From positions 236,426 through 300,425 of the forward strand of contig NZ_GL476314.1 in the NCBI RefSeq assembly GCF_000148725.1: a stretch of 64,000 bases of DNA, read 5' to 3'. This DNA comes from Roseibium sp. TrichSKD4. GTDB taxonomy: Bacteria > Pseudomonadota > Alphaproteobacteria > Rhizobiales > Stappiaceae. This document shows positions 41,901 through 49,783 of the stretch, in pieces. Below the pieces are notes generated by a model that worked only from the letters and a program-made list of their open reading frames with translations, had not been told where the DNA came from and did no database searches. The translations under genes and the position numbers were made by a program. The number at the start of each line of letters is the position of its first letter. Position 1 is the first letter of the stretch.

Positions 41901-44366
41901 TTAAGATGTGTCGCCGACATTCTCAACGGGAACTGGCTCGCCTTTGCTTGGATAGAAGTAGGTCTTTTCTTCTCCATCGACTTCGAACGTTCGCCAGAAT
42001 GGAGCTTGTTCTACGTTTTCTGCCTTGAGAGCGTCAGTTCCTTTTTCGAAAAGATCGCTCCACCAGATGTAGACCTTCGATCCGTCGGATACCAATGTGT
42101 AGAGCTGTAATCCTGTTGGGTCGGTTTCAGCCTTGTGTGCGACAACATCGCCGTTTGTGTCAACAATGTCACCGTTCTCATTCAGTATGACGCGATAAAA
42201 CTTGTCCGGATTTTCCAGCCCGGTGTCAGGATCGACGAAGGAATAACCTTTTGGTTGAGAGTACTTACCGATTGGAGTGCCATCAGGTTTAATAATCTCG
42301 TCTTTTGTGCCCTCTTTGATTAGATTTCCGTTTTTGTCGTATGTGCCGATTATTTTTCCTTGCTGGTCACGCAGGACACCGTTTCCGTCCGTTTGGGTCC
42401 GGGCGGATCCAAAATGTCTTGCGGTTTCCGTAGCTGGATCTTCACCACCGGGGCCTGGCCCCAGGTCAGTTCGTCGAGGCTGCGTTTCACCCACATTTTC
42501 GACGCGAACCGGTTGACCCTTCACAGGGTAATAATAGATTGTTTCTTTGCCGTTTTCGTTGAAAGTCCGCCAGAACGGGGACCTTTCGACATTTTCCGCC
42601 TTGAGGGCGTTAGTTCCTTTTTCGAAAAGATCGCTCCACCAAATGTAGACCTTCGATCCGTCGGATACCAACGTATAGAGCTGCGCTCCAGTTGCGTCTT
42701 TTTCAGCCTTGCGCGCGATTACCGTGCCGTTCGGGTCAACGATGTCACCGTTTTCGTTGAGAATGACACTGAACGATTGTGTTCTGTCTTCGCGCCCTAT
42801 GTCTGGATTTACAAATGCGTACGGTTTTGGTGTTGAGTATTTTCCAATCGGCGTTCCATCTGGTTTGATGATTTCATCTTTTGTACCAGCTTTGATCAGA
42901 TTGCCGTTCTTGTCGTAGGTACCGATCACGTTGCCCTGATCGTCCATGAGGACACCGTTTTCGTCTGCAAGCGTGTTAGCGGTGCCGAAGTGCCTGGCCG
43001 TCTCCGTGCTTGGATCTTCGCCATTTGGACCCGGGCCCAGTTCTGTGCCGGGTTTTGATTCCTCTTTTTCTTTGGTGTTGTCAGTTTCAGGCGTTTGAGA
43101 ACCGCTTGAGGCGGATTGCGACTTGCCAAGCTCGTAAAAAATCCACGCTGACAATCCTAATCCGAACAAGGTCCAGAACGCGATCGACCCGTTTCCTTTT
43201 GCGATGCGTACGAGTTTGATCAGGGTTCCGTCCGCGGGAAAAAAGTTGGGAAATTTTTTCGTCAGATAATCCTTAACCCGCTGCGTTGCTTCGGATGTAC
43301 TGAGATTTGAATCGGCGATGCTTTGAACGAATTCCTTGACTTCAGTCTGAATATGATCGGGAAGGCCAGAGTTGCCATATGTCCTTCGCAAATAGGTTTT
43401 CATGGCCAACGGGTCCTTGTTCGTCCATGCGTCAACAAGGAGCGGCCTGTTGTCTTCCTCTGTTTCTACCCAAAGGCGCGCGAAGCTTGGCTTTTGAGCG
43501 TTCTTGGTGTTTTGTATCCCGATCAAAAAAATCTCACGGTCTTCAGGTGAGCTCTTGAGCAGTTCAGTTTTAATTTGCTCGAAGTCTTCAGGGCTTAGTC
43601 GGCGCTCGATGCGCGAAAGTTCTTTCCGCAAACGTTTCCCAAAGGGTTGATAGGGGCCTCCGTTTGGCGGGGGGTCGTCTGAGCTCCCAAGATTGGCCAA
43701 CCCTTCAGGTTCCTCCTGCAAAGCCGCCAGTCTAAGGAAGAGCTCTGCATCGCCCCCCTCAATTTCTGACTCAAGCTTGTCAAGAAAGGCCTCTTTCTGC
43801 GCGTCAGACAACCCTGAAAAGTTCTGCTTTACAGTGGCTCGCGTCTCGTCGGAGACACTTGAAACTCTTTCAAGTAGGCTGTTCAGCTGGGCGCGTGGAG
43901 TATTGGTTTGCGGAGCTTCAGGCTCGGTTTCTGGAACCGAAGGAAGTTCCTGCAACTCGATTTCTTCTCCAACAGAAGGCGGGATACTTGCCGGCTTTTC
44001 GGTTAACACCTCAACCGCCTGCTCGGCTGTGGGAATTGCGGCCGGCTTGTTCCTTACTACGACGGCAGCCGGTTGTGAGGCTTGAGGCACATTCGCGGGA
44101 ACTTGTCTTAGGGCGATCTGCGGCTGAAGTTCGGGCGGATATGTTGCGGGTTTTCGGGTTTGAACTGATTGCGCCGACGCCTCCAGCTGCGGTGCGGGAG
44201 CCGGTCGGGTCGCCGGTTTATTGGTCTGAACATTGGCCGGCGGGTTTTTGACCTGTGGTTTTGGAATCGAACCTGGCTTCGTTCGTTGAACTTGTGGTTT
44301 CGGAGCAGGTCTCGGCGAGGGCGGGCGATTTTGCGGCGGTCTTGGTTTTACAAGGGTCTTTAACAT
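41901..44366 (-). CDS. Proline-rich candidate effector B with duplicated C-terminal module
   Basis: This encodes 821 residues. Residues 1-150 are proline-rich with at least six KPA/GxxP units (QRTKPGSIPKPQ, VQTNKPATRP, VQTRKPATYP, RNKPAAIP, LTEKPASIPPS). Residues 160-430 strongly match the protein at 19994-23803 (ELPSVP, FLRLAAL, SSPEDREIFLIGIQNTKNAQ, DPLAMKTYLRRTYG) and end in one membrane helix (NGSIAFWTLFGLGLSAWIFY). Two consecutive copies of a 185-residue module follow (GPGPNGEDPSTETARHFG to VENVGETQ; GPGPGGEDPATETARHFG to VENVGDTS), each with IGTYDKNGNLIKxGTKDEII and SDGSKVYIWWSDLFEKGT. The toxin-like N-terminal half of its relative is replaced here by the proline-rich region. ATG 44366 follows AGGAGCC. 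Inferred: a T3SS substrate. Confidence 0.75.
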   Translation of the reverse strand: MLKTLVKPRPPQNRPPSPRPAPKPQVQRTKPGSIPKPQVKNPPANVQTNKPATRPAPAPQLEASAQSVQTRKPATYPPELQPQIALRQVPANVPQASQPAAVVVRNKPAAIPTAEQAVEVLTEKPASIPPSVGEEIELQELPSVPETEPEAPQTNTPRAQLNSLLERVSSVSDETRATVKQNFSGLSDAQKEAFLDKLESEIEGGDAELFLRLAALQEEPEGLANLGSSDDPPPNGGPYQPFGKRLRKELSRIERRLSPEDFEQIKTELLKSSPEDREIFLIGIQNTKNAQKPSFARLWVETEEDNRPLLVDAWTNKDPLAMKTYLRRTYGNSGLPDHIQTEVKEFVQSIADSNLSTSEATQRVKDYLTKKFPNFFPADGTLIKLVRIAKGNGSIAFWTLFGLGLSAWIFYELGKSQSASSGSQTPETDNTKEKEESKPGTELGPGPNGEDPSTETARHFGTANTLADENGVLMDDQGNVIGTYDKNGNLIKAGTKDEIIKPDGTPIGKYSTPKPYAFVNPDIGREDRTQSFSVILNENGDIVDPNGTVIARKAEKDATGAQLYTLVSDGSKVYIWWSDLFEKGTNALKAENVERSPFWRTFNENGKETIYYYPVKGQPVRVENVGETQPRRTDLGPGPGGEDPATETARHFGSARTQTDGNGVLRDQQGKIIGTYDKNGNLIKEGTKDEIIKPDGTPIGKYSQPKGYSFVDPDTGLENPDKFYRVILNENGDIVDTNGDVVAHKAETDPTGLQLYTLVSDGSKVYIWWSDLFEKGTDALKAENVEQAPFWRTFEVDGEEKTYFYPSKGEPVPVENVGDTS
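41910..43045 (-). repeat. Tandem coding repeat of about 570 bp, two copies
   Basis: Copies lie at about 42475-43045 and 41901-42470. Both encode the same 185-residue module with only scattered substitutions. Near-identical stretches such as the segment encoding SDGSKVYIWWSDLFEKGT indicate a fairly recent duplication. A third, single and more diverged, copy is at about 23245-23800 on the other strand. Confidence 0.85.
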
Positions 44367-44563
44367 GTTGGCGGCTCCTTCTGAGGATCCGTAAAAAGTT
44401 CCACAAAACCTGAGCCCGAAATACTGTCAATTTCTACGAAAAAATCGAAACTTCGAGTACATTTTACTTATGTTCATGCCGGTCTTTGTGGTCATAACTA
44501 GGAGGTTCGGACTACGCAGGGCGACAAACTGGGCTTTGGAATTCGCGGCCAATGAGTCCTGTT

Positions 44564-45304
44564 CTATCTTCCGTCAGAATTCTTTTGAACTTCAGCATCC
44601 ATTGCAGGACCATGGTTCCAGCCGCGATTATGCAACATTTCATGAGCCATGACTTTTTTATCGGTCAGATAATCCATATCAAGCGCGAAGTTGTTTCCAT
44701 TAACGTCCCCAAAACCTGCGGTTCCTGGGCTTAGATCTTTCGCGGAAATGTTGACGTCTCCGTATTGATCAATCAGCTTGTCGATGTTTTGCTTGAAGTC
44801 TTTGTCGGTTGAATAGAGTTCATCGAACGTCTTTTTCATCTTATCGGCATCAGCTTTGTTTTCAGCGTAAAACTTTACCTTGCCGTTGACGCTGCTTGCC
44901 TGTTGCGGGCTTTCTGGCTTTGTACTGTCTGAACCATTGCCGCCGCCACCACTTCCACCGCTGCCTCCTGGTCCACCGCCACCAGAGCCACCACCACCGG
45001 AACCGCCGCCGCCACCCGAACCACCGCCTTGTCCGGCGTTGGCGAGCTCGTCTGCAAAGTCATCTTCACTAAGACCGAGAATTCTCAAAAGGTCTTCGAG
45101 CGGTATGCCGTATTTATCGGAAAGCTCTTTGAGGTAGTCGATCAGCTCCTGCTTGCTTTCATCAGACTCATCTTGGTTTGCAAGCAGCTCCTCCAATTTC
45201 TTGTTTTCTTCATCAGAGAGTTTGTTCAGGAATTCCTCCTTGGAGATCTCCTCGTCCGGATCTTGACCGTCAACGTCACCGTCATCGCTTTCTTGGTTTT
45301 CCAA
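44564..45304 (-). CDS. Candidate effector C: Gly-rich protein with metzincin zinc motif
   Basis: From TTG 45304 the product has 246 residues: an acidic helical N-terminus (KEEFLNKLSDEENKKLEELL, LEDLLRILGLSEDDFADELA), a Gly/Ser linker at about residues 93-130, and a small C-terminal domain ending VMAHEMLHNRGWNHGPAMDA. This contains H221-E-x-x-H225-x-x-G228-x-x-H231, the full HExxHxxGxxH metzincin zinc signature, with a Met (235) close behind, reminiscent of a Met-turn. Only 15 residues follow, so the fold would be minimal. The true start is doubtful: the same frame is open upstream to 45532 except for one TAA at 45332-45334. Predicted zinc protease, perhaps delivered by the T3SS. Confidence 0.65.
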   Translation of the reverse strand: MENQESDDGDVDGQDPDEEISKEEFLNKLSDEENKKLEELLANQDESDESKQELIDYLKELSDKYGIPLEDLLRILGLSEDDFADELANAGQGGGSGGGGGSGGGGSGGGGPGGSGGSGGGGNGSDSTKPESPQQASSVNGKVKFYAENKADADKMKKTFDELYSTDKDFKQNIDKLIDQYGDVNISAKDLSPGTAGFGDVNGNNFALDMDYLTDKKVMAHEMLHNRGWNHGPAMDAEVQKNSDGR

Positions 45305-45331
45305 GTCGAGGCTGTTGGAACCTATAGGAGG

Positions 45332-45532
45332 TTATGGGTTTGCCTCGGCGAAGTCTCGCAAGGTGCTGCCTGGAGGGCGGTTGTCGCCGGTGTCACCACT
45401 TGAGTCGAATGAAGAGCCGACTGCTGGCAACGATGACGCCGAACTGCCGTCGACTCCTGCTGCGGGGGAAGTGTCTTGCGCAAATGCCGACCCTGTTGGG
45501 GCAGGGCGGGCTCCTTGTAGTTCTGGTCCCAT
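45332..45532 (-). pseudogene. Probable N-terminal signal region of candidate effector C
   Basis: The frame MGPELQGARPAPTGSAFAQD continues as a Ser/Gly/Asp-rich 66-residue stretch and ends at TAA 45332-45334, in the same frame as the metzincin-type protein just downstream. ATG 45532 is preceded by CGAGG, better than anything before TTG 45304. The composition resembles a T3SS signal. I infer one original gene of 44564-45532 carrying a nonsense mutation, or a stop that is read through. Confidence 0.45.
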
Positions 45533-45721
45533 CAGAACCTCGACAGCAAATTTTGTGAGGGCGCGCGATGCAAATAAGAACACTCAGTTTCCTGAGTGCT
45601 CAGGGGTCAAACGCCCAGCCTGCCCTCACAAAAGACAACAAAGAAATAAAAGGAAACGGCCCCCGTAAAACACTCGAACAATGTGGAACTAGTCTTGAGC
45701 CACGAGTGTCCTTGGGAGGCA

Positions 45722-46018
45722 TTACCCCACGGATACCTTCATCGTGATCTCAGCGGAACTCTGATCGGCAGCGTCGTTCAACAGTGAACTGCCGCCTTGG
45801 CTATCGCTTCCGCTCGACCCGCTTTCTTCATTTTCGCTAGGTCCGACATCGCTACCACCGGCGCCACTAGATTGGCTTTCCTCGCCCTGAAGTAACTTGG
45901 CGAGCAGCTCAAGAAGTTTGCCAACTTCCTCTTTTTCGCCACCACGTTGACTCTCATCATTTCCAATCGCGGACTGCAGAGCGGACTTCATTGCATCCAT
46001 GGCGCTACCAATTGCCAT
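45722..46018 (-). CDS. Small Ser/Gly-rich harpin-like protein
   Basis: This 98-residue protein starts at ATG 46018, with GGGAGTAAGG upstream. A helical start (MAIGSAMDAMKSALQSAIGN) and a leucine helix (KEEVGKLLELLAKLLQG) precede a Ser/Gly/Glu low-complexity stretch and the ending GGSSLLNDAADQSSAEITMK. No cysteine. Harpins and small T3SS helper proteins share this acidic, Gly/Ser-rich, heat-stable type of composition. The SLLxxA region resembles that of the protein at 39773, and the S-x-E-x-x-M ending resembles that at 46671. Confidence 0.6.
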   Translation of the reverse strand: MAIGSAMDAMKSALQSAIGNDESQRGGEKEEVGKLLELLAKLLQGEESQSSGAGGSDVGPSENEESGSSGSDSQGGSSLLNDAADQSSAEITMKVSVG

Positions 46019-46670
46019 AACCTTACTCCCATCGAAATTGCACCGTGCACACGGAAGCATGTCGGACACCACTTAGTAATCACCCGCGATGCCTCACGTT
46101 GCGTAACTAGTCTTCACTTAGTGCCTGACCGCAGCAATTGGTAAATTATACGTATCAGAGTCAGCGCGCGTCGGTGGGCTCGCCCGCTGTACGGACTTTT
46201 GTTCCGTTTTTCGTTGCACATACAGACTGGTAGAAAGGGAGTGGTCGCGCTAATAGATTGAAAAGAATGAGTGAATTTTAAATTTGTTGATTTAAAGAAA
46301 TCTGTTTTCCCGTATCACTAGCTTTTCCTTATAGCCTAATAGTCGCTGGGCGTTTGGCTCTTTTACGCTTTGAAACCCGGGCAGGCTGTTTGAATTTCGT
46401 AGGTTAGTGCCAAGAAGCTTGAGGCTACGATCTGCAATTGATTTGACCGAAGAGAGGGGCGAAACATAAGAATTTTGGCCAACCAGCGGCCATTTTAACA
46501 GCAGCATACTTAATCTCTACCAACAGGGCTCGTAGTTTTTACCTATTGTTGGAAAACTGGCCGACGCTGTATCAATTACTTAGTATTTCACCGGCTGGCG
46601 TCAGGTTTTATAAATGCATTCGTCTGATCGCAGTATTGTCGGGCGCTGAAAGCAAGAAAGGGAGTATAAA
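46019..46670. other. Divergent intergenic region
   Basis: No gene. It separates two small divergently transcribed helper-like genes and should contain both promoters. The word ATACGTAT lies near 46148. No hairpin or operator stood out. Confidence 0.35.
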
Positions 46671-46982
46671 ATGACATTCGGTCTTGGGTTCGGTGCAATA
46701 GGTATTGGCATAGGCGTTGGCGTGGGTGGACTGCAGGGGGGGTGTTGTCTTCTTGGTGGAAAGAAAAGTGAAGCTAAGGAAGAGAGCGCGGAAATCGACA
46801 TCAAGACGTTGACAGACGCTGTAAAAGAGGTCGCAAAAGAGCTGGAAGCCGAAGGAAAAATTGAAGGCAAGGCTGAAGGTGAATGCGACAAGGATAAGAA
46901 GTCTTTGCTAGAGAGTCTGGCTAGTTCGGGGTCGGTCGAATTCAGTATGCGTCTTCGTTACAAGGAAGTCGCAAAATCCTGA
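46671..46982 (+). CDS. Small Gly-rich/acidic secreted-type protein
   Basis: This 103-residue protein begins with an unusual Gly/Ile/Val repeat (FGLGFGAIGIGIGVGVGGLQ) followed by GGCCLLGG and a lysine/glutamate-rich helix (VKEVAKELEAEGKIEGKAEG), ending SLLESLASSGSVEFSMRLRY. The glycine-zipper-like N-terminus could insert into a membrane, a feature of small translocator or toxin peptides. The end resembles the neighbouring protein at 45722-46018. AAGGGAG precedes ATG 46671. No family recognised. Confidence 0.6.
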   Translation: MTFGLGFGAIGIGIGVGVGGLQGGCCLLGGKKSEAKEESAEIDIKTLTDAVKEVAKELEAEGKIEGKAEGECDKDKKSLLESLASSGSVEFSMRLRYKEVAKS

Positions 46983-47161
46983 TCAACCTCGACATTGCAA
47001 TGCTCAGCACGCAACTTATGCAAAGGAAACACCGGTTCCTTTTCTTCTTGTTTTGCAGAAGGAAGTAGATGAGTAGAAATTGCGGATTGTCAGATAGTTG
47101 GTACTTGTTAGATTTTGCAATCGGATCTAATGTGATCTGAACAATTTTGGCGAGTGGTGAG

Positions 47162-47386
47162 ATGGCGACGCTTAAGGAACTAACGGACAACTTGGAGGAA
47201 GAATTGATGGGTCCTCAGCGCTTGGAAGCGCTAAGTCGATTGCGGTCTGACATCAGTTCTTTCGAGGCAACTTTGCGACAAAAACTTCAACTTGGTGCGC
47301 CGGGTGGAGAATTTGCGAAGCTGAAACAGATTTACAGTGCTTCACAAGCATCCGGAAAAATTATTGAAGCGATACGAGCCATGTAA
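47162..47386 (+). CDS. YscE/PscE-like needle co-chaperone
   Basis: This 74-residue all-helical protein (LTDNLEEELMGPQRLEALSR, then LRQKLQLGAPGGEFAKLKQI, ending ASGKIIEAIRAM) follows the layout of YscE/PscE: two helices with a Gly-containing turn. YscE with YscG binds the needle subunit in the cytoplasm; a YscG-like gene is at 26228. It precedes a tiny gene and sctD. A needle-subunit identity for this frame itself is the main alternative, since SctF proteins have similar size and helices. ATG 47162 follows GAGTGGTGAG. Confidence 0.55.
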   Translation: MATLKELTDNLEEELMGPQRLEALSRLRSDISSFEATLRQKLQLGAPGGEFAKLKQIYSASQASGKIIEAIRAM

Positions 47387-47417
47387 CCAGGAGCTCGGAA
47401 GAAAGAGGAGTAGAGAA

Positions 47418-47567
47418 ATGCCAGGTCCAGTAGAGCAAGTACAGCAAGGCATCAGTCAGCTAACTGAAGTACAGCAGGCCAGTAATCAACTAACTGCTGC
47501 GACAGCCGAAACGAGCGCAAAACTTGCCGCTAACCAGCAGGTGAAGTCGCTTGCAGCAAGAATTTGA
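47418..47567 (+). CDS. Very small helical protein, needle-subunit candidate
   Basis: This encodes 49 residues (MPGPVEQVQQGISQLTEVQQ, then ASNQLTAATAETSAKLAANQ, ending VKSLAARI) with AGAGGAG 7 nt before the ATG. It is a Gln/Ala-rich single or hairpin helix. Its place between the yscE-like gene and sctD suggests the needle SctF, but it is some 20-30 residues shorter than normal needles and lacks their P-(S/T)-(N/D)-P-x-x-L turn. It could also be a small secreted regulator. Confidence 0.5.
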   Translation: MPGPVEQVQQGISQLTEVQQASNQLTAATAETSAKLAANQQVKSLAARI

Positions 47568-47649
47568 TTGCGGGCCCGCGCTCGGCGCCGTCTGCGGTTT
47601 TGTCTAAATCTGTTCTTCAGTCGTTTGGCTGAGAAGTACAGGCAATAAC

Positions 47650-48669
47650 ATGGGCGGCGTCGACTACATTCTGCGCGTTAGCGGTGGGGTCAATGACTCT
47701 GCTAAAATTGACCTGACTTCATTTCCTGTGACCCTCGGCAAGGGGTTGGACAATGATGTTGTCTTATCGGGACTTGACGAAGGGCGCGTCACCATTTCCC
47801 TTGGGAAATACGGTGATCTGATCGTTGAATCAAAAGAGCTCGATGTGAAGTTGTTTGACGGATCTTCGGTGAAAGATCGGTCGGAACATGCTGCAATTTT
47901 TCCACCTGAAACATTTTATTTGACGGATGACCTTGCGATCATCATTTCCCCAACGAAACCAGTCTCGCGGACGCGGTACAATTTTGAATCCTTGCTCGGC
48001 AAGCTGCCTTTTGGCGTTCCGGAAAAAGCGACCAACCTAGTCGCCGAAAAATGCGAGTCACTGAATTCGAGTTTGAGTTTTTCTCCCTTCAAACTTCTTC
48101 TCCTATTCCCCATTCTGGCGCTAGTCATTCTGAGCTTCGGCGACCTTTTCGTTCAGAACAAAACCGGTGCCGAGATGGAGGATCAGGGACTTGGGCAGGA
48201 AAAACTGGAACTGGCGAGTACCCTGAGCCAACAAAAAATCGAAATGGACCTTGCTGACAGCAGCGCAATTACGTGTGACGGATGTCTGGAAGAGGCCTCC
48301 AGTCATCTCGCTAAGCTTATCGAGGACAATGAAATCGCGGGCATATCGGTCCATACTGAGCAGGGGATACTGGAAGCCAAGGGAGAAATAATAAATGAAC
48401 AGCACGGCGCCTGGTTAAACATCCAACAGAATTACGACCTCACCTGGGGGCACAAGGTTCCTCTTGAGGCGAGAGTACGTGAAGTTGAAATGACTGCTCC
48501 GTTCGAATTGAGGTCTGTCTGGCTGGGAAAAACGCCAGAATTTACCACCAACGAAGGTGCTGTTTTTCGAAAAGGGGACGTGACCAATGACGGTTGGCGC
48601 GTTGAAACAATAGACGCCTCAGGCGTCATGCTGAAACGACCGAGCGCTGTGCTGAAGTTATCCTTTTAG
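47650..48669 (+). CDS. sctD: Inner-membrane ring protein SctD
   Basis: This 339-residue protein has an N-terminal FHA-like cytoplasmic domain (FPVTLGKGLDNDVVLSGLDE), one membrane helix (FKLLLLFPILALVILSFGDL at about residues 150-170) and a periplasmic region with ring-building motifs (ITCDGCLEEASSHLAKLIED; GISVHTEQGILEAKGEIINE). It forms the outer part of the inner-membrane ring around SctJ and docks SctK. Two Cys close together in the first periplasmic domain are unusual. ATG 47650; no obvious defect. Confidence 0.85.
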   Translation: MGGVDYILRVSGGVNDSAKIDLTSFPVTLGKGLDNDVVLSGLDEGRVTISLGKYGDLIVESKELDVKLFDGSSVKDRSEHAAIFPPETFYLTDDLAIIISPTKPVSRTRYNFESLLGKLPFGVPEKATNLVAEKCESLNSSLSFSPFKLLLLFPILALVILSFGDLFVQNKTGAEMEDQGLGQEKLELASTLSQQKIEMDLADSSAITCDGCLEEASSHLAKLIEDNEIAGISVHTEQGILEAKGEIINEQHGAWLNIQQNYDLTWGHKVPLEARVREVEMTAPFELRSVWLGKTPEFTTNEGAVFRKGDVTNDGWRVETIDASGVMLKRPSAVLKLSF

Positions 48670-48958
48670 ATGGCAGCCGGGCTGCATGTCTCGATCCGCT
48701 ATTCGACGTCCATTCGTCTAATCGCACAAGGGCCTAAAGACGTCAGTGATAGCAACGGTCGCGTTTCTGGATCAAAACATCGCATCTAACCAAGCAGCAT
48801 AAGTCAATCATTTTGAGTTGAGCTGTCGACTGACAAGATTTTCTTGTTTTCAAACATATTTATTGAATAAGCCAAAAACTAACGTAAAGTAATTTTTGAT
48901 ATCGCCCCCTATTTGCGCGTTGTCACTATGAAAAACAGATGTGTTCTTTGTATGTGAA

Positions 48959-49783
48959 ATGCTTAATTTTGTTGCAGATCAAAACTTTTTCGAATTGCTG
49001 GGGGCGACTTTAATTTTGTCGATCGCCAGGACCTCTCCGCTCATTTTCGTCAATCCCATTTTTTCCCGGCATCAATTTCAGAGCGGATTTCTGCAGATGT
49101 CAATCATTATTGCGATATCGGCCCCAATTTTCCCGACTGTGTTTATTCAACTCAATGCATACGGCATTCCCACACCATTCTTGCTCGTCGTGCTCGTTTT
49201 GAAGGAAATTGTGATCGGGTTGGTGATTGCAATCCTGTTGAGCGTTCCCTTTTGGGCGGTCGACAGTGCAGGAAAGATCATAGAGAACGCCGTAGGGTTT
49301 AGCCCGGCGTCCGAGGGGGAAATAAGCGGTTCAATTGGCAATCTGTTTTTGACGTTTGCGTTCGTACTGCTCTTTTTTACCGGGCTTTACTACGAACTGA
49401 TACTGGATCCCATTTATAAAAGCATAATTGTCTGGCCACCGTTTGCTGCTTTCCCGAGCTCTTCCGATACGATCTTGTTGGACTTGGTGGAAGTTTTGCA
49501 GCAGATCAGCGAGTCGAGTTTCATAATTGCTTTGCCAATAGTCGCGTTGCTGCTGCTTTCTGACTTGATCGCGGGATTTGTGCTCAAGTATACGCAGGCA
49601 ATTAGCCCAAGTTTCCTTATGTTAAGTTTGAAGCCTTTAATTCTTATCATACTTCTGTTTCCGTTTGTCACGGTTCTATTGAACATCGTGAAACTTGAAT
49701 ACAGAGAGCTTTTGACCGTGCCAGAGGTCTTGCAGGAAATGCTCCCTCCCAAAGAATGGAGATGGCTCAATGGCGGGCAATGA
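48959..49783 (+). CDS. sctT: Export-gate protein SctT
   Basis: This 274-residue protein has six hydrophobic segments. The conserved segments SIARTSPLIFVNPIFSRHQF, GLVIAILLSVPFWAVDSAGK and ALLLLSDLIAGFVLKYTQAI are typical of the FliR/SctT family. It forms the core of the export gate with SctR and SctS. GTG 48941 is an alternative start; neither has a strong ribosome site. sctU begins inside its last codons, so the pair sctT-sctU is kept although sctR and sctS are not adjacent. Intact. Confidence 0.93.
   Translation: MLNFVADQNFFELLGATLILSIARTSPLIFVNPIFSRHQFQSGFLQMSIIIAISAPIFPTVFIQLNAYGIPTPFLLVVLVLKEIVIGLVIAILLSVPFWAVDSAGKIIENAVGFSPASEGEISGSIGNLFLTFAFVLLFFTGLYYELILDPIYKSIIVWPPFAAFPSSSDTILLDLVEVLQQISESSFIIALPIVALLLLSDLIAGFVLKYTQAISPSFLMLSLKPLILIILLFPFVTVLLNIVKLEYRELLTVPEVLQEMLPPKEWRWLNGGQ

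Noticed and set aside
44880-45137. Plus-strand frame with a long polyproline stretch
   Set aside because: It is the antisense of the Gly/Ser-rich linker of the protein at 44564-45304; it has no ribosome site.
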